In this document: positions 24,852-36,266 of the stretch, one piece after another
How the letters are laid out: each line of letters starts with the position of its first letter
Position numbering within the stretch: position 1 is the first letter of the stretch
NCBI RefSeq assembly: GCF_023343835.1
Contig: NC_064433.1
Coordinates: 181,119,777-181,183,776, forward strand
Length of the DNA: 64,000 bases
Reading direction: 5' to 3'
DNA from: Lagopus muta
Lineage: Eukaryota > Chordata > Aves > Galliformes > Phasianidae
Notes under the pieces: model-generated
Told to the model about the DNA's origin: nothing
Database searches by the model: none
Seen by the model: only the letters and a program-made list of their open reading frames with translations
Translations under genes and position numbers: made by a program

Positions 24852-25372
24852 GCCCACAGCAGGCCTAGCCTTTTATTGGCCTGTGAGCGTTGGCCTCAGC
24901 TTCACGGAGAAGCTGGAAACAGGCTTGGGGTGGAGGAGCAGTGGTGCCCGAGGGAGGCTCCAGGGCTGCAGTCCTGGCCAGGGACAGCTCTGTTCCTGCC
25001 TCTGGCAAGGGGAGTGTTGCCAGCAGGTGGAAGGAGGCCAACCTTCCTCCCCGCTTCATGGCCAGCAGCACGCCCCTCTGTGCACGGCCTGCAACAGCCG
25101 CCATCTTGCTTGGATGCCCAGGGCCCACGCCCTCAGCCCTCTGTGAGGTAGCGACTGCCTCACCACGGGTGTCACGGAGCAGCCATTGTGACCTAGGGGG
25201 CCAGGACCGGGTCAGGCCAGGCCAGGCTCAGACCGTGGGTCAGTGCGACCTGGTGAGGTGAGGAGAGCAGAGGGCAGGGAGCGAGGGGCTGCCTGAGGCT
25301 GCTCAGTGAGGAGGGGTCCCCTCGCCTGGGGGCCTGAGCTGCCAACTCACTCTCGTCCTGCTTCTCCCGCAG
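24852..25372 (+). promoter_or_regulatory. Promoter and leader region of PHF7-like copy 1
   Basis: GC-rich, CpG-containing block with an inverted CCAAT box (tattggcc, about 24873) and a YY1 consensus GCCGCCATCTTG at 25097-25108. A non-coding first exon probably ends at one of two donors, near 25148 (gtgag|gtagcg) or 25258 (gtgag|gtgagg), and splices to the AG at 25371-25372. The exact start site is not determinable here. Equivalent blocks are 35666-36186 and 46339-46859. Confidence 0.55.
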
Positions 25373-25452
25373 AGTCGGCAGAGGAGAGTGTGGAAGACAA
25401 AGCCCAGCGCTGACTGGGCAGGGACTCCGAGCGCTCACTGTCGACGCGTGCC

Positions 25453-28400
25453 ATGTCCAAAAGGAAGCAGAAGACCTCCAACCCGGAGGTTGAAGGTGAG
25501 AGCAAAGGATCTCTGCGTGCAGCTCCCTGCCGGGCAGAGGGGCACTGCGGGCTCTGCCTACTGTGTGCGAGAGGGGAGGCGGGGGCAGGCAGGGGCTCCC
25601 CACACACCGCTGGGCATGGCCCCTCTGCCCCTCAGCCGGGTTGGCCTGTGCGTGCCTGCTGGGACCGTTGGGCCTACAGCGGCCCTTTCCCCCTCGCGTC
25701 GTCCAGCCCTGCCCCTCATCCTGCATGGCAGACCCAGGGCAGGCCCCTGGCAACAGGCCTCAGGGACGCTTGGCACTCACTCCTGCTTCTCTTTGCTCTC
25801 TCCTCTTCAGTATGCATGCTGTGTCGCCGAGCAGATGTTCACCCGGACGCCTGCGGGCCCATGCTTGGCGAGAGCGGGCTTTGCGTCCACAAGTTTTGCT
25901 TGGTGAGTTCTCTCAGGGCTCCTTCCGCCCTCCAGCCAGGGATGCTCCCTCTTTTCCATCCTGTCCTCATGACATCCTGCTCTTTCCTCTGCTACAGTTT
26001 TTTGCTGACGGCCTTTACGAACACACTGCCGGACAGAGGGCGGTTCTGCAGATCCCCCTTGATGCCATCAGATGCGCAATCGAGGAGGCAGAGCAGAAGG
26101 TGAGGATCTCAAGGAACGGGGATGTTTGTGCCAGCACCAGCTAAGCCTGGAGCCTAAGCAAGCAATGGCACTCTTTCCACCTAGCACCAGGACACAATTC
26201 TTGATTAAACGAAGATCAAACTTGTCTGCTGGCGCGTCTGTAGAGCGTGACCCAGCGGTGCCTGCATTCTGTGCCCTGCCTGGAGGCGTGGCGTTGGCCT
26301 CAGAGGCCCTGAGCCTGCTGCTAATGGGGGCTGCTCTTCTCTTTCCAGCACTGCTTCGTTTGTGGAGACAAGGGGGCCTCCATCCACTGTGCAGAGACAG
26401 GCTGTGAACGCAGCTTTCATCTGCCCTGTGCCACGGATGGGGAATGTGTCACGCAGTTCTTTGGGCAGCACAGGTAAGGGCTGTCAGCAGCAGCCAACCA
26501 AGGGAGGAACCTGCACGGCTGCTTCCCAGTGCTGAAGCATGCAGCAAACTCCTTTGTGTTCCTCTGCTGACATCGCAGCACTTCTCGGCTCACCCATCCT
26601 GTCCATCTTCCCCCAGGTCCTTCTGCTGTGAGCACCGCCCTCAGCAGGCCGTGGAGGCAGCTCCAGAGCAAGACACAAACTGCGTCATCTGCCTGGAGCC
26701 CGTGGGGGACAAAAAGTCCTACCACACCATGGTGTGCCCGGTGTGCACACAGGCCTGGTTTCACCGGAGCTGCATCCAGGTAGGAGCCCTCCCTGCCCTT
26801 GCTCTGCAGTCACAGCAGGTGCTCAGCTGCACCAGGCCCCGCTCACACTCTGGCTGCTTGTGTTACCGCTGCAGGGACAGGCCATGAGTGCTGGCATTCT
26901 GCACTTCCGATGTCCCGTCTGCAAAGACAGGATGCAATTCCGGAAAGAAATGCATCTCCTCGGGATCCAAATCCCAGCCAGGTTGGTGCCGTCTGCCCAG
27001 CTCTCCAGATACTGAGGCGCAAGTGCTGTGCCTGCCCACGGATTGCCCCCAGCACGCCCAGCTGACCCTCTGCTGTCCCACGAGCCTTGGCCGCAGCTTC
27101 ATGGAGAAGCTGGGAATGGGCTTGCGCTGGAAGAGCAGGGATGTCCCAGATCCGCTCTATGCCTGGGGTCCTGAGGACTCATTGCTTTCTCTCCTTTCTC
27201 TGGCAGAAGACCTACATGGGAGGACAAGAAGAGCTATGAAACTCTGCACAAGAAACACCAGCGCTGTGATGTCGGCGAGTGCCTTCACACAGAAGGCAGG
27301 GAGCAAGCAGAGAAACACGGGTGAGTTACCACAGCAGCCCTGCGTGGGATCTCAGCCTCCCCCCAGGCTGGGGAGCAAGGACTGAGCTCAAGAGCTGCTC
27401 CCGCCACTCCCTGCTTGACTCATTTTGTGTACACAACTACAACCTCTTTTTTTTTTTCCCCAGGCCCTGGGAGCTGCTCCTGTGCACCTCGTGTGCTGCG
27501 CAAGGCACCCACCGGCTCTGCTCTAATTTGAGCAACAGCCTGAGCAGCTGGGAGTGTGACAGCTGTGCTGGCGTGGGCACAGGTAAGAGGCAAAGAGCCG
27601 TGGACTGCTGCCTTGGGGCCAGGCAAGGCCTGGCACAGCCGCTCCTCAGTGAGTTTCTCTGCCCCGGGAGGGCTGGGTTCCTCTCCCTCCACGGGGCTGA
27701 CGGGTCATCCTGTTGACCTTCCTGCCTCTCCTTACAGCCTCCAGAGCCGAGTCGCAGCTTGCTGGTCCCAGCACTGCCAGCCAGGAGGCGCCGGGACCAT
27801 CTCATAGCTCCCCAGCACCTGATGACCGCAGATCTGCCTCTACCAGCCAGGCAGCATTGGAGTCATCTCCGAGTTCCCAGCTGCCTAAGCGCAGCAGCCT
27901 GTCCAGCCAGCCCAAGACAGGACAGAGGAAAATCCTGAGATGTAAATCCAACCAAGAAGATCAAGGGAGCAGCCAGCAGCAAGCGGGGTACTCTGGCAGA
28001 AGGCAATCTAGGCAGCAGCAGGGCACAGGCCGGACAAGAAGCCGCTCTCCACTCAAGGGTCGTGCCTCAAATTCCCCCAGGCAGCTCAGAAGACCAGCTG
28101 GCAGCAGACGCTCTCCAGCCTCAGGCGTTGGGAAGTGCATGTACATCTTTGCCAGGCAGGGGGCATCCAACAATTCCCCGGGAGCTGCCAACATCAGATG
28201 CCAAAGCCAGGGACAAAGCCAGTCCTCCCTACAAGGTCCGGCATCAAATCCCTTGAGCCAGCCCCAAGGACGCCGTGGCAGCAGCCAGCAGGAAGTGGGG
28301 TACACCTCCAGAAGGCAGTCCAGGCAGCTGGGCACAGGCCGGACAAGAAGCCGCTCTCCACTCAAGGGTCGTGCTTCAAATTCCCCCAGCCAGCTCAGAA

Positions 28401-28855
28401 GACCAGCTGGCAGCAGACGCTCTCCAGCCTCAGGCATTGGGAGGAGCATACACATCTCTGCCAGGCAGGGGGCATCCAACAATTCCCCGAGGGCTGCAAA
28501 CATCAGATGCCCAAGCCAGGGACAAAGCCTGTCCTCCCTACAAGGTCCGGCATCAAATCCCTCGAGCCAGCCCCAAGGACGCCGTGGCAGCAGAATTAGC
28601 CCGGCCCAAGGTGCTGGGAGCAGCACCCAGAGCTCTGCCGGACAGGTGGCGCCGAGGTCCTCCAGGCATTCCCAGCTGCCTGAACGCAGAAGACGTTGCA
28701 GTGTTCTGCAGCGAGGGCAGAACCAAGATCGAAGCCGTTCCCCACGGGATCGTCGGCCTTCCAATTCCCAAAGACAGTCGGGAGGAAGCCTCAGCCCCCG
28801 TTCCAGGCAGCAGCGGCCATCTCAGGCACGATGCCCCTCCCGGGACCAGCCCTGA
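25453..28855 (+). CDS. PHF7-like PHD/RING protein with Ser/Arg-rich repeat tail, copy 1
   Basis: Coding exons are 25453-25495, 25811-25902, 25998-26099, 26349-26473, 26617-26779, 26875-26981, 27207-27320, 27464-27582 and 27738-28855. All phases join to give 660 residues. An in-frame TGA at 25411 supports the start. The zinc knuckle C16-C19-H41-C44 plus a PHD finger (C81, C84, C93, C98, H103, C106, C124, H127) form an extended PHD as in PHF7, G2E3 and PHF11. A RING-like finger uses C143, C146, C161, C164, H170, C173, C188, C191. A third, PHD-like finger spans C231-C283. Exon order and motifs (CFVC, FHLPC, SFCCEHRP, GIQIPAR) follow PHF7, a nuclear histone-H3 reader and H2A ubiquitin ligase of male germ cells in mammals. 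Residues 289-660 are a Ser/Arg/Gln-rich tail with two 103-104-residue repeats (RTRSRSPLKG), absent from ordinary PHF7 (about 380 residues). No HECT domain, so not G2E3. Ligase activity is inferred, not shown. Confidence 0.9.
27965..28585 (+). repeat. Two in-frame tail repeats in PHF7-like copy 1
   Basis: Repeat A is 27965-28276 (104 codons) and repeat B is 28277-28585 (103 codons). Both read GSSQQ, then GRTRSRSPLKGRASNSP, QLRRPAGSRRSPASG, RQGASNNSP, AANIRC and LQGPASNP. They differ mainly at about a dozen residues, for example PRQL versus PSQL and GVGKCMYIF versus GIGRSIHIS. Confidence 0.9.
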
Positions 28856-29221
28856 AGACACTGCAGGAGCAGCCATGGACCAGAGGGAAGAAAAGGAAGC
28901 ATTAATGGCTTACGAGCTGGTCTGGCACGGCCCTGTGACTATAGAGGCAACGGACTCATGGGCCCCAGGAGAAGCATACGGAGATTGCAGACGGGTCTAC
29001 AAAAACTACAAAGCAGCGGCAACCATCTGACGAGTCCGCGAGAGGGAGAGCGGCCCGTGTCCTGCCAGGAGCTGCAGCTTTCTTCCTCTGAGCCCAAAGT
29101 CCTCTGGGGAATGCCGCTCCTCCTTTCCCCTCCAACAACCAAAATGCCTCAAAAAAGCAGTGCACAGAACCAGAACATCAACTCTCCAACTCCCACCGCT
29201 TTACATGATGTTCTGATGTGG

Positions 29222-29277
29222 AATACCAACAACAAAAATTACAACACCACAACAAAAATTACAACACCATAACAAAA
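29222..29277 (+). repeat. Short 20-bp tandem repeat in the 3' UTR
   Basis: Two and a half units of acaacaaaaattacaacacc immediately before the poly(A) signal. Also present at about 39899-39951 and 50403-50455. Confidence 0.7.
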
Positions 29278-29283
29278 AATAAA
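29278..29283 (+). terminator. Poly(A) signal, PHF7-like copy 1
   Basis: AATAAA about 420 nt after the stop codon, at the end of a small AACAAAAATTACAACACC-type tandem repeat. The same arrangement is kept in the other copies. Confidence 0.5.
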
Positions 29284-30300
29284 ACCAAAAATTTACCCCC
29301 CAAAAAGCTGTCTAGTGCCTACTCTCTAAACCGAGAGCTGAATACTCCAGGTACACCGTTAGAGGTACACCGTGAGGATGAAGAAGGATCCAGGGTATAT
29401 CCCCTGCATAAGGAGCAGGGCAGATATCTTTACACAAGCACAGCGCTTCCAGGAGGACTGGTCAGAGAAGATCCAACCAAAGGCTTACAGGCAACACAGG
29501 CTCTTGGCATATGTATGTAGCCTCATTGCCAGAGCAGGCTGATTTTGCACAACTATGGCTACGCGACACCCAGCCTGTCCTAGCTCATACTGAGCCCCCT
29601 TGGTAGCCTCCACACGCAGCTCTTTGGTGGTGTTCACACCCAGCATGACTGCAGTGACTGCAAGGGGTCCTCTGCTGAGCTACAGCCCAGTTCAGCTGCA
29701 TCTCAGCGCTTGTCTGAGCACGCATCCGTAGGTAAAAGACATGCAATCGGACACCCCTGATGCAAGAGGACAGAGAAACTGCACTCACTCACTTCATTGC
29801 AGTATCTCCCTGCCTTCTGTCACCAGCTGCTCTTTAACCACAGGCCCTCTGCAACCTCTCTTGACGTCGGATGCCAAGATCTGATGTCAGCGGTGCCAAC
29901 CGGAGCCTGAAATATTCCAGCTGCCCACTGCCCACCTCTTCTTCCTTCCAAACCTAGCAATTTGTGCTAGGTGCATGCACACACAAATGCTGTCATTACA
30001 GCTCTGCTCTCAGCAAAACTAATGAAAGTTAGCTTGAATTACATCAGCGGAGGCCGAGCTCAGTTTTTTATCAGAGAAAAATTGAAGGAGCTAACACAAA
30101 GGAGATGCAATGAACTTGCTCATGTACCTACTTCTGGCAGTAATGCTAAGGTACTGCCCATACAGTAGCACTTACAGTCCTGGCCCCGAGACTAAACAGG
30201 CAAGGGAATGAATAAGAGTCCACTACGAATAAAATAATAAAAAAGCATATCATAGCTCCATAAGATTGGAAGCAATTCAGGGAAATTCTAAGATCACTAC
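29284..30300. other. Unit spacer between PHF7-like gene and CR1 cluster, copy 1
   Basis: About 1 kb of non-coding sequence without recognised elements, conserved in copies 2 (39958-40973) and 3 (50462-51477). Confidence 0.4.
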
Positions 30301-31225
30301 ATCACAGAGTCATGGAACGGCTTAGTTTGGAGGGGCCCTTAAAGATCATCTAGTCCCAATCCCCCTGCCGTGGGCAAGGCTGCTGTCCACCAGATCAAGC
30401 TGCCCATGATCCAGGCCAACCTGCCCTTGAATGTCTCCAGAGATGAGGCATTCACAGCCTCTCTGTGCAACCTGTGCCAGTGCCTCACCATTCTCTGAGT
30501 AACAAAATTCTTCCTAACGTCTAATCTAAATCTCCCCTCTCTTAGGTTAAAGCCTTGTCCTATCACTATCTACCTGTGTAAAAGGAAGGTATTCCTCCTA
30601 CTTGTAAGATCCCTTGAAGTACTGGAAGGCCGCAATGAGGTCTCCCTGGGGCCTTCTCTTCTCCAAGCTAAATATGCCCAACTTCCTCAACTTTTCTTCA
30701 CAAGAGAGGTGCTTCAGTCCTTCAGTCATCCTTGTGGCCCTCCTCTGGACGCAGTCCAACAGCTCCACATCCTTCCGCTACTGGGGGCTGCAGGCCCAGA
30801 CACAGTACTCCAGATAGGATCTCATGAGGGCAGAGTAGGCAGGGACAATCATCTCCCTCCCCTGCTGACCACCCCTCTTCTGATGCAGCCCAGCATCCCG
30901 TTCGCCTTTCAGGATGCAAGAGTGCACTGCTGCCTCATGTCCAAGGCTGCTCTCAGTGAGTTCTTCTCTCAGTCTGTACGCATATCTCGGATTGCCTCGA
31001 CCCAAGTGCAACACTTGGTCTTGTTAAACCTCATAAGGTTTTTGTGTATCTACTTTTTGAGTCTGGTCAGGTCCCGCCAGATGCCGTCCTTCCCTTCTAC
31101 TGTGTCAGCTGCACCACTCAGCTTGGTGCCATCAGGTAACTTGCTGAGGGTGCACACAATCCCCTGCCTATGTTGATAAAGATGCTGAAGAGCACTGGTC
31201 CCAAAACACACCTCTGGGGGATCAC
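30301..31225 (-). mobile_element. CR1 copy, minus orientation, first of the unit cluster (copy 1)
   Basis: Reverse-complement CR1 from its 3' end (tcatggaacggcttagtttg) through the RT C-terminal region to a broken FADD region (minus strand reads LSKLPDGTKLSG). The border with the next CR1 near 31225 is approximate. Confidence 0.9.
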
Positions 31226-32200
31226 GACGGATTAGGAAGCGCCTGGCCGGATGCAGCCAAGGGGTTGTGATCAATGGTTCTGTGTCAGGGTGGAGGCCGG
31301 TCACAAGCGGTGTCCCTCAGGAGTCAGTCTTGGGCCTGGTGCTCTTCAACATCTTCATCAGTGACATAGATGATGGCATGGAGTGCACCCTCAGCAAGTT
31401 TGCGGACGACACCAAGCTGAGCGGTGCAGTCGATGCACTGGAAGGAAGGAAGGGAAGCCATCCAGAGGGACCTGGACAGGCTGGAGAAGTGGGCCCATGA
31501 AAACCTAATGAGGTTCTGTAAGCCAAGTGCAGGGTGCTGCGCTTGGGTCGGGGCAATGCCAGGTATTTATACAAACTGTGGGAAGAGCTCCTGGGGAGCA
31601 GCCCTGCAGAGAAGGACGTGGCGGTGCTGGTGGACGAGAAGCTGGACGTGAGCCAACAGTGCGTGTTTGCAGCCCTGAAGGCCAACTGTGTGCAGGGCTG
31701 CACTAAAAAAGGGGCGGCCAGCAGGGAGAGGGAGGTGATTGTCCCCCTCTACTCGGCTCTTGTGAGGCCCCATCTGCAGCACTGCGTCCAGGCCTGGAGT
31801 TGGTGGAGCTCTTGGAGTGTGTCCAGAGGAGGGCCACCAAGATGATCAGAGGGCTGGAGCACCTCTGCTATGAGGAAAGGCTGAGGGAAGTGGGCTTGTT
31901 TAGCTTGGAGAAGAGAAGGCTTCAGGGGGACCTCAGTGTGGCCTTCCGGTACTTTGAGGGAGCATTTTAAACAGGAGGGGGAACGGCTGTTGACGAGGGT
32001 GGATCGAGATAGGACAAGGGGGAATGATTTTAAACTGAGACAGGGGACGTTTAAGTTAGATTTTAGGAGGAAGTTTTTCACACAGACTGTGGTACCGCAG
32101 TTGAACAGGTTGCCCAAGGAGGCTGTGGATGCCCCATCCCTGGAGGCCTTCAAGGCCAGGCTGGATGTGGCTCTGGGCAGCTGGGTAGAGGCCGAGTAGA
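31226..32200 (+). mobile_element. CR1 copy, plus orientation, second of the cluster (copy 1)
   Basis: Plus-strand reverse-transcriptase text: [20 protein letters not shown], then [31 protein letters not shown] and [17 protein letters not shown]. It keeps the FADD motif but has frameshifts. The terminal ATTCTGTG repeat is missing, so the 3' end is truncated by the next element. Confidence 0.9.
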
Positions 32201-32457
32201 GGGGGCCAAGTCCTTCTCTGCAGGGCTGCTCTCCAGGAGATCTTCCCCCAGTCTGTATAAACACCTGGCATTGCCCCGACCCAAGCGCAGCACCTCGCGG
32301 TTGCCCTTGTTGAACCTCACTCATCAGGTTTTCATGGGCCCACTTCTCCAGCCTGTCCAGGTCCCTCTGGATGTCTTCCCTTCCTTCCAGCGTATCAACT
32401 GCACCGCTCACTTTGGTGTCATCTGCAAATTTGCTGAGGGTGCACTCCATGCCATCG
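32201..32457 (-). mobile_element. CR1 internal fragment, minus orientation, third of the cluster (copy 1)
   Basis: The minus strand reads [20 protein letters not shown], the same RT region present in plus orientation at about 31379-31440. The two form an inverted repeat within 1 kb. Confidence 0.88.
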
Positions 32458-35400
32458 AGTTTATTTATTATGGGCCACTTATTTTAAAAAAGGCATTAAG
32501 GACCAAGATAATATAATAACTGTATTTTTATATAAGACTATTGACTATCCAGCTCCGTTGCGCAGAGACAGAAGTAACGCCAAGCAGCGATACAGCTGTT
32601 GCAGTAAAATGAAAGCCTAAAACTAGGGAAGAAAAACAACAGAAAGAAAAAAGAAGTGGACGGCTTGTGTGACACCCAGGATTATACTCACACTGCAAAT
32701 CACAGCTTGTGCTCTGACCTTTCAGTTTAAATTACTGCGACTGTTTTTCTAAATGCCAGCTACAAATGTCATTTTAGGCATAAAAGTTAAATTTCCTCTG
32801 GAACATGTGGATGTCCACATTGGATCCAACAGAAGATCTATCGAGGCAAAAATCTTCATTCTATTCAACAGCCCTCTTCCACTGTTGGAAGAACAGCTTA
32901 TTCACACACAATGCACTCTAATACTCTCCTGATTCGTTTCTCATCTAAGCTTAGACGTACACAACAAAATTGCTCACATCTCAGACAGTCACTTTGGGAA
33001 TCTCATCTCCTGACAAACACGGCTGGTGAAGCTTGCCTGACCTACTTTGAGAATCACTATCAAAATTAGATGAATCGTGCCCTAAAAATATTTACTTCTC
33101 CTTTGATTACAGAGAGAATCAAGCAAAATTAGCTCAAACATAAGAGTCTCTGTAAGAGACAGATTAAGGCGCCTGAGATTAACCCCGTTCAAAAGGCCTG
33201 CTGTCAAACCTGGATTTGGGTTTTTAAAGCAAAGAGGAATGGACTGCAGGGTCTGCCCCACACCTGACAAAGCTGTCTCTCCAAGGAGTAGAAATCTTCC
33301 AATGCTGTTCAGCTAAGTGGAAATGGCAATGGTAAAGCAGGGCCAAGAAACAGCCAAACAGTGGCCAGAGGAAGCAAGAGGAGCACCAAAAGGTGGCAGG
33401 CATAGCAAGAAGTTTCAGAACAAAATACTGAGCTGAACAGGAGCTGAGCAATGAGCATCTGGGGGAGCACAGTCAGGGAATAAGGGTTGTGGCTTCAGCC
33501 ACACCAGTCATTCTCAGTGGGAGGAACTAGAGGACTTTTAACAGCATTTCTTCAAGAACACTAATCCCTCCCACCTTTAACACTGTCAGCTGCTTTTGCA
33601 AGATGAGTCTGTAACTTTACTTTCCTTACCCTACACAAAGGAGGACCTTTATCTTCCTTAAGGCCTTTGTTTGAAACTTCATCCCTGTGTGAAAGCTGTT
33701 CTCCATGAAGCACTCCAGCAGTTTAATGTCTGAGATGGAGCCCGGGCTGAAGCTGTTTTAAGTTTCTAATGAAATCAGTAGAAATTGAACCTAGACCTTT
33801 CTGACTCTTTAAGCACGTCTGACAAAACGCTTAGGTCAGACTGAGATTCACTGTTGCTTCCAGCAAAGGAACTGTACAAATCAACAGCTTCTTTCTGGAC
33901 AGCATCTTTCATTAAGAAAGGAAAAAAAGAAAAAAGAAAGAAAGAAAAAAAAAAAAGCAGAAATGCCTTCAAAAACAAGAGAGCATAGTACAATGATTGC
34001 TCTTAATGAAGCCCAACAAAATCACAATCAAGAGCAAAACAAAACAAGGACAAAGCTAAGAAAAGCATTCTAAGAATCAAAACAAGGACAGGAAGAAACA
34101 AGTAACCCTGGTAGTTCAGTTCAAAACAAGCAAAAAATGCACTGAGACAGTCAGAGCACCAACATTTCACGTTAATTAACTTAGCAAAATGATACTACAG
34201 CCTCCAGAATTTATTTCTCAGATAGTATTTGAAATTCCAGTTGCCTCGTGGTAAAATAAATTTGATAAGATACATTCAGAGAGGGCAGAACACAATCTCA
34301 ACAAAATGTAACACTGCCAACCCCCTGTGACACCCTACAGATGGTTCTCACTTCAGCTTGATGAACATTAACAGCATGTATGAGAGAAGCTTTAGAACGA
34401 AATGTAGCTTCAAAGACATTCTCAAGACTAAGGTCTTCTCTCATATTTGGAGATGGAAATTTCGATCTCTCAAGAAACAAAATGGCCATAGAACAAACTT
34501 CCTTCCAATAACAGAGGCTTTTCTGATTCTTCTTCCCACTGTTCTGCTTTCCACGCTCAGTCCTATATTTCTGCTAGCTTTAGAGAAAAATAGTTTGTGC
34601 CGGAATCCCAGACTCTCTTTCATAGATGTATTGTTTTAGTCCAAAAAATAACTCTTCTTCTTCCAGATGTTCTCATTCCACACTCATCCCCTCTGCTGTC
34701 AAATTACATTAATCTGCAATGACTCTTGAGGTTACTTTTCACTCAGGGAGGAAAAAAATAGAAACAATCAAGCAAAAAAGCTAAGGAGACATTTTCCAAT
34801 TGTCATGCTTCTGAACTTGGTCAAAATTATACCTCTGTGCAGGCAGGCATCAGTGGTCGTACCATCAAGGGACGGCCCATGGTTTATCTTTGATATCTAT
34901 TCTGCTGATCCCAGCTGTAAACATGTCAGAGTTCATGATTCAGAATCAGGCCCTTGGTCTTGTTTGTCGTTCAGAATGAAATTGCTTTCACAAAATCACA
35001 CTGTGAAGCCAAATGTTGGCAGGGTGCAGCTTACCACAGTACTTCTGGAGGAATTAATTAGGTGTGGGAAAAGAGAACGGTAGATCTTTTTGATGCTTTA
35101 AGTATTCAAGAGACTTAGTTTTGGAAAGTGAAATATTACAAGATTGCTTTATCACCTTTTTTAGAAACAAGACAACTTCAAAGACCACCAAGTTCATCTA
35201 AAATGATAAAAATTTATTTTTTGATTTTTTGACAATAAGCCATGAACAACTGCTCTGAACTTCAAATGCAATCATGGCAAATCATTTGAAGCAGAGATGC
35301 CGAGAGTCTTGACATCCGGACCCCGTGGTATTTACAAGCAGAGACTGGGAGCCAGAGTGGAATTGCTCCCTTGGGTCATACGGTCCCTGCTTCCAGGGCC

Positions 35401-35665
35401 TACTGCGATCCTCTTGATCAAGTGTGCTGCACACTTCCTTTCTCTGGGAAACACTACTATTTCCAGTCCATAAAACGATTCAACAGGTCATTCTCAAAGA
35501 CTGGCTTGTCTGCGGGTTCCTTTAGCAATTTCTGTGGCCTAGGGCATAGGGTTAACGATCCTGACATCTAGTCATCTAAACAAACTCAAAAGGAACCTGC
35601 TACAGAATCCCTGCAATCAGATTGGTGTCCTTCACATCAGCCCTCTAGAGAGGAGTGCTGTGCCG
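32458..35665. other. Non-coding 3' part of unit copy 1
   Basis: About 3.2 kb, AT-richer than the gene part, with a GAAA/A-rich run at about 33919-33957. Open frames here (for example 34805-35083) show no domain I recognise. The equivalent in copy 2 is 43131-46338; it is absent from copy 3. Confidence 0.4.
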
Positions 35666-36186
35666 GCCCACAGCAGGATTAGCCCTTTATTGGCCTGTGA
35701 GCGTTGGCCTCAGCTTCACGGAGAAGCTGGAAACAGGCTTGGGGTGGAGGAGCAGTGGTGCCCGAGGGAGGCTCCAGGGCTGCAGTCCTGGCCAGGGACA
35801 GCTCTGTTCCTGCCTCTGGCAAGGGGAGTGTTGCCAGCAGGTGGAAGGAGGCCAACCTTCCTCCCCGCTTCATGGCCAGCAGCACGCCCCTCTGTGCACG
35901 GCCTGCAACAGCCGCCATCTTGCTTGGATGCCCAGGGCCCACGCCCTCAGCCCTCTGTGAGGTAGCGACTGCCTCACCACGGGTGTCACGGAGCAGCCAT
36001 TGTGACCTAGGGGGCCAGGACCGGGTCAGGCCAGGCCAGGCTCAGACCGTGGGTCAGTGCGACCTGGTGAGGTGAGGAGAGGAGAGGGCAGGGAGCGAGG
36101 GGCTGCCTGAGGCTGCTCAGTGAGGAGGGATCCCCTCGCCTGGGGGCCTGAGCTGCCAACTCACTCTCGTCCTGCTTCTCCCGCAG
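35666..36186 (+). promoter_or_regulatory. Promoter and leader region of PHF7-like copy 2
   Basis: Near-identical to the copy 1 block; the YY1 consensus is at 35911-35922. One change alters the first bases after the unit start (gcaggatt instead of gcaggcct). Confidence 0.5.
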
Positions 36187-36266
36187 AGTCGGCAGAGGAG
36201 AGTGTGGAAGACAAAGCCCAGCGCTGACTGGGCAGGGACTCCGAGCGCTCACTGTCGACGCGTGCC

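Larger units (their letters stand above)
24852..35665 (+). repeat. Tandem segmental duplication unit, copy 1 (10,814 bp)
   Basis: The sequence gcccacagcagg...tattggcctgtgagcg that opens this unit recurs at 35666 and 46339, and the whole following 10.7 kb is repeated almost base for base. The spacing between equivalent positions of copies 1 and 2 is 10,814 bp up to the stop codon of the enclosed gene and 10,673 bp after it. The 141-bp change is a 140-bp deletion in copy 2 plus one C in a homopolymer. The unit holds a PHF7-like gene, a CR1 cluster and about 3.2 kb of non-coding DNA. Confidence 0.96.

Noticed and set aside
27965-28585. CRISPR-like or satellite reading of the repeats in the last exon
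   Set aside because: The repeats are only two per gene, about 310 bp each, in frame and coding, in a vertebrate genome.
27961-28764. 267-codon minus-strand open frame over the PHF7-like tail (and its counterparts at 38775-39578 and 49448-49942)
   Set aside because: It mirrors the repeat structure of the plus-strand exon. The plus strand has consistent splice sites and domain continuity; the minus strand has neither.
25453-28855. Assignment of the array gene as G2E3
   Set aside because: It shares the finger block, but there is no HECT domain after the third finger; the remainder is a Ser/Arg-rich tail. PHF7-like fits better.
34805-35083. 92-codon open frame duplicated at 45478-45756 as a second gene of the unit
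   Set aside because: No recognisable domain, no splice or promoter context. Its conservation between copies only reflects recent duplication.
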